Shown: piece by piece, positions 5,985 to 6,398 of the stretch
Numbering within the stretch: the stretch's first letter is position 1
Layout of the letters: the number at the start of each line of letters is the position of its first letter
Origin: Paracoccaceae bacterium
GTDB lineage: Bacteria; Pseudomonadota; Alphaproteobacteria; Rhodobacterales; Rhodobacteraceae
NCBI GenBank assembly: GCA_009922885.1
Contig: RFUP01000139.1
Location: 1 to 6,398 of the forward strand
DNA length: 6,398 bases
Direction of reading: 5' to 3'
Program-made: the position numbers and the translations under genes
The notes under the pieces: model-generated
Databases searched by the model: none
What the model was told of the DNA's origin: nothing
Seen by the model: only the letters and a program-made list of their open reading frames with translations

Positions 5985-5999
5985 TCGAATTATCTTCGA
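5985..5999. promoter_or_regulatory. Operator-like inverted repeat, probable Lrp-family site
   Basis: TCGAA-TTATC-TTCGA is a 15-bp dyad with perfect 5-base arms and an AT-rich centre. This size and layout is usual for Lrp/AsnC-family binding sites. A further TCGAA starts at 6006, so TCGAA or TTCGA elements recur at 11- and 10-bp steps (5985, 5996, 6006), on one helix face. Its centre is 21 bp before the regulator ATG and 97 bp before the ald ATG. That would fit autorepression and distal activation of ald. The protein-site match is inferred. Confidence 0.45.
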
Positions 6000-6012
6000 A
6001 GAGGATCGAAAA

Positions 6013-6398
6013 ATGGTGAAGAATAATGCGCGATTTAACCTCGATGCCACGGATCGGCGCATTCTATCGGTTCTGCAGCGGCGCGGACGAATTTCGAATG
6101 CCGATCTAGCGGAAGAGGTAAATCTGTCGGCTTCTGCCTGCCATCGTCGCGTTCAACGCTTGGAGGAGGAGGGCTATATCAAGGATTTCGTGGCTCTTCT
6201 TGATGCGCGCAAACTCGGAATGCCCACCACGGTTTTCGTGGAGATCACACTTCAAGGGCAGGCGGACGAGGTCTTGGAGGCTTTCGAGAAAGCGGTGTCG
6301 CGGGTGCCGCACGTGTTGGAATGCCATTTGATGGCCGGAAGCGCAGACTACATCCTCAAAGTGGTTGCCGAAGATACCGAGGATTTCGCGCGCATCCA
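6013..6398 (+). CDS. Lrp/AsnC family transcriptional regulator, 3' end outside window
   Basis: Partial gene with 128 full codons visible; the family is usually 150-160 residues, so about 25 are cut off by the window edge. The N-terminus has the AsnC-type helix-turn-helix at about 8-58 (LDATDRRILSVLQ, then ISNADLAEEVNLSASACHRRVQRLEEEGYI). The hinge YIKDFVALLDARKLGM leads into the RAM ligand-binding fold, an alpha-beta domain that senses amino acids and builds dimers to octamers (VFVEITLQ at 74-81, and VLECHLMAGSADYILKVVAED at 101-121, the core of the RAM signature). ATG 6013 has AGGA seven bases upstream. Being divergent from ald, it is probably the alanine-responsive regulator of ald, comparable to AldR of mycobacteria or rhizobia, although the name cannot be fixed from sequence alone. 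The inverted repeat just before it suggests autoregulation. Confidence 0.93.
   Translation, partial: MVKNNARFNLDATDRRILSVLQRRGRISNADLAEEVNLSASACHRRVQRLEEEGYIKDFVALLDARKLGMPTTVFVEITLQGQADEVLEAFEKAVSRVPHVLECHLMAGSADYILKVVAEDTEDFARI

Larger units (their letters stand above)
5896..6012. promoter_or_regulatory. Shared ald / Lrp-regulator promoter region
   Basis: This 117-bp divergent spacer holds both start signals. AGGAGG for ald is on the minus strand (5903-5908), and AGGA for the regulator is at 6002-6005. For the plus strand, TTGAAA (5954-5959) and GATAAA (5976-5981) make a fair sigma-70 pair with 16-bp spacing. An operator-like inverted repeat lies at 5985-5999. An 8-bp palindrome AAGCGCTT is at 5948-5955. 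I could not assign a clear promoter for ald. Confidence 0.55.

Noticed and set aside
1..6398. Mobile element, CRISPR array, tRNA, rRNA or defence system
   Set aside because: Scanning by eye gave no transposase, integrase, regular repeat-spacer pattern, tRNA cloverleaf or toxin-antitoxin-like pair. The genes are housekeeping or common metabolic ones.

Overview
The window looks like ordinary chromosome from an alphaproteobacterium, most likely of the Rhodobacterales / Roseobacter kind. This rests on moderately GC-rich coding DNA, the wording of PheS, PheT and MscL, and an alanine dehydrogenase gene divergent from an Lrp/AsnC regulator. The taxonomic call is inference from remembered protein sequence, not a search.

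Layout, left to right. (1) The first 113 bases hold the N-terminus of a minus-strand membrane transporter, probably of the major facilitator superfamily (MFS), which runs off the left edge. (2) A 121-bp divergent spacer leads into a plus-strand pheS-pheT pair for phenylalanyl-tRNA synthetase. pheT is full length. pheS is abnormal: its first 18-19 codons (from 235) and its complete catalytic core (from 294) are in different frames, and the roughly 80 codons that should lie between them, the tRNA-binding coiled coil, are missing. (3) A strong rho-independent terminator follows pheT. (4) mscL, a mechanosensitive channel gene, has its own spacer and terminator. (5) On the minus strand, ald (alanine dehydrogenase) is followed by thpR (2',3'-cyclic RNA phosphodiesterase). 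A hairpin between them covers the thpR ribosome binding site. (6) Divergent from ald, an Lrp/AsnC-type regulator runs off the right edge. The shared promoter region carries a 15-bp inverted repeat suited to an Lrp-type operator.

How the parts work together. PheS and PheT form the (alpha-beta)2 synthetase that charges tRNA-Phe. MscL releases solutes under osmotic downshock. The Lrp-type protein probably senses alanine or another amino acid and controls ald, which interconverts alanine and pyruvate plus ammonia.

I found no mobile element, CRISPR array, tRNA or rRNA, and no undescribed multi-gene system. The items worth a second look are the broken or truncated pheS, the ald/lrp operator-like repeat, and the hairpin over the thpR ribosome binding site.
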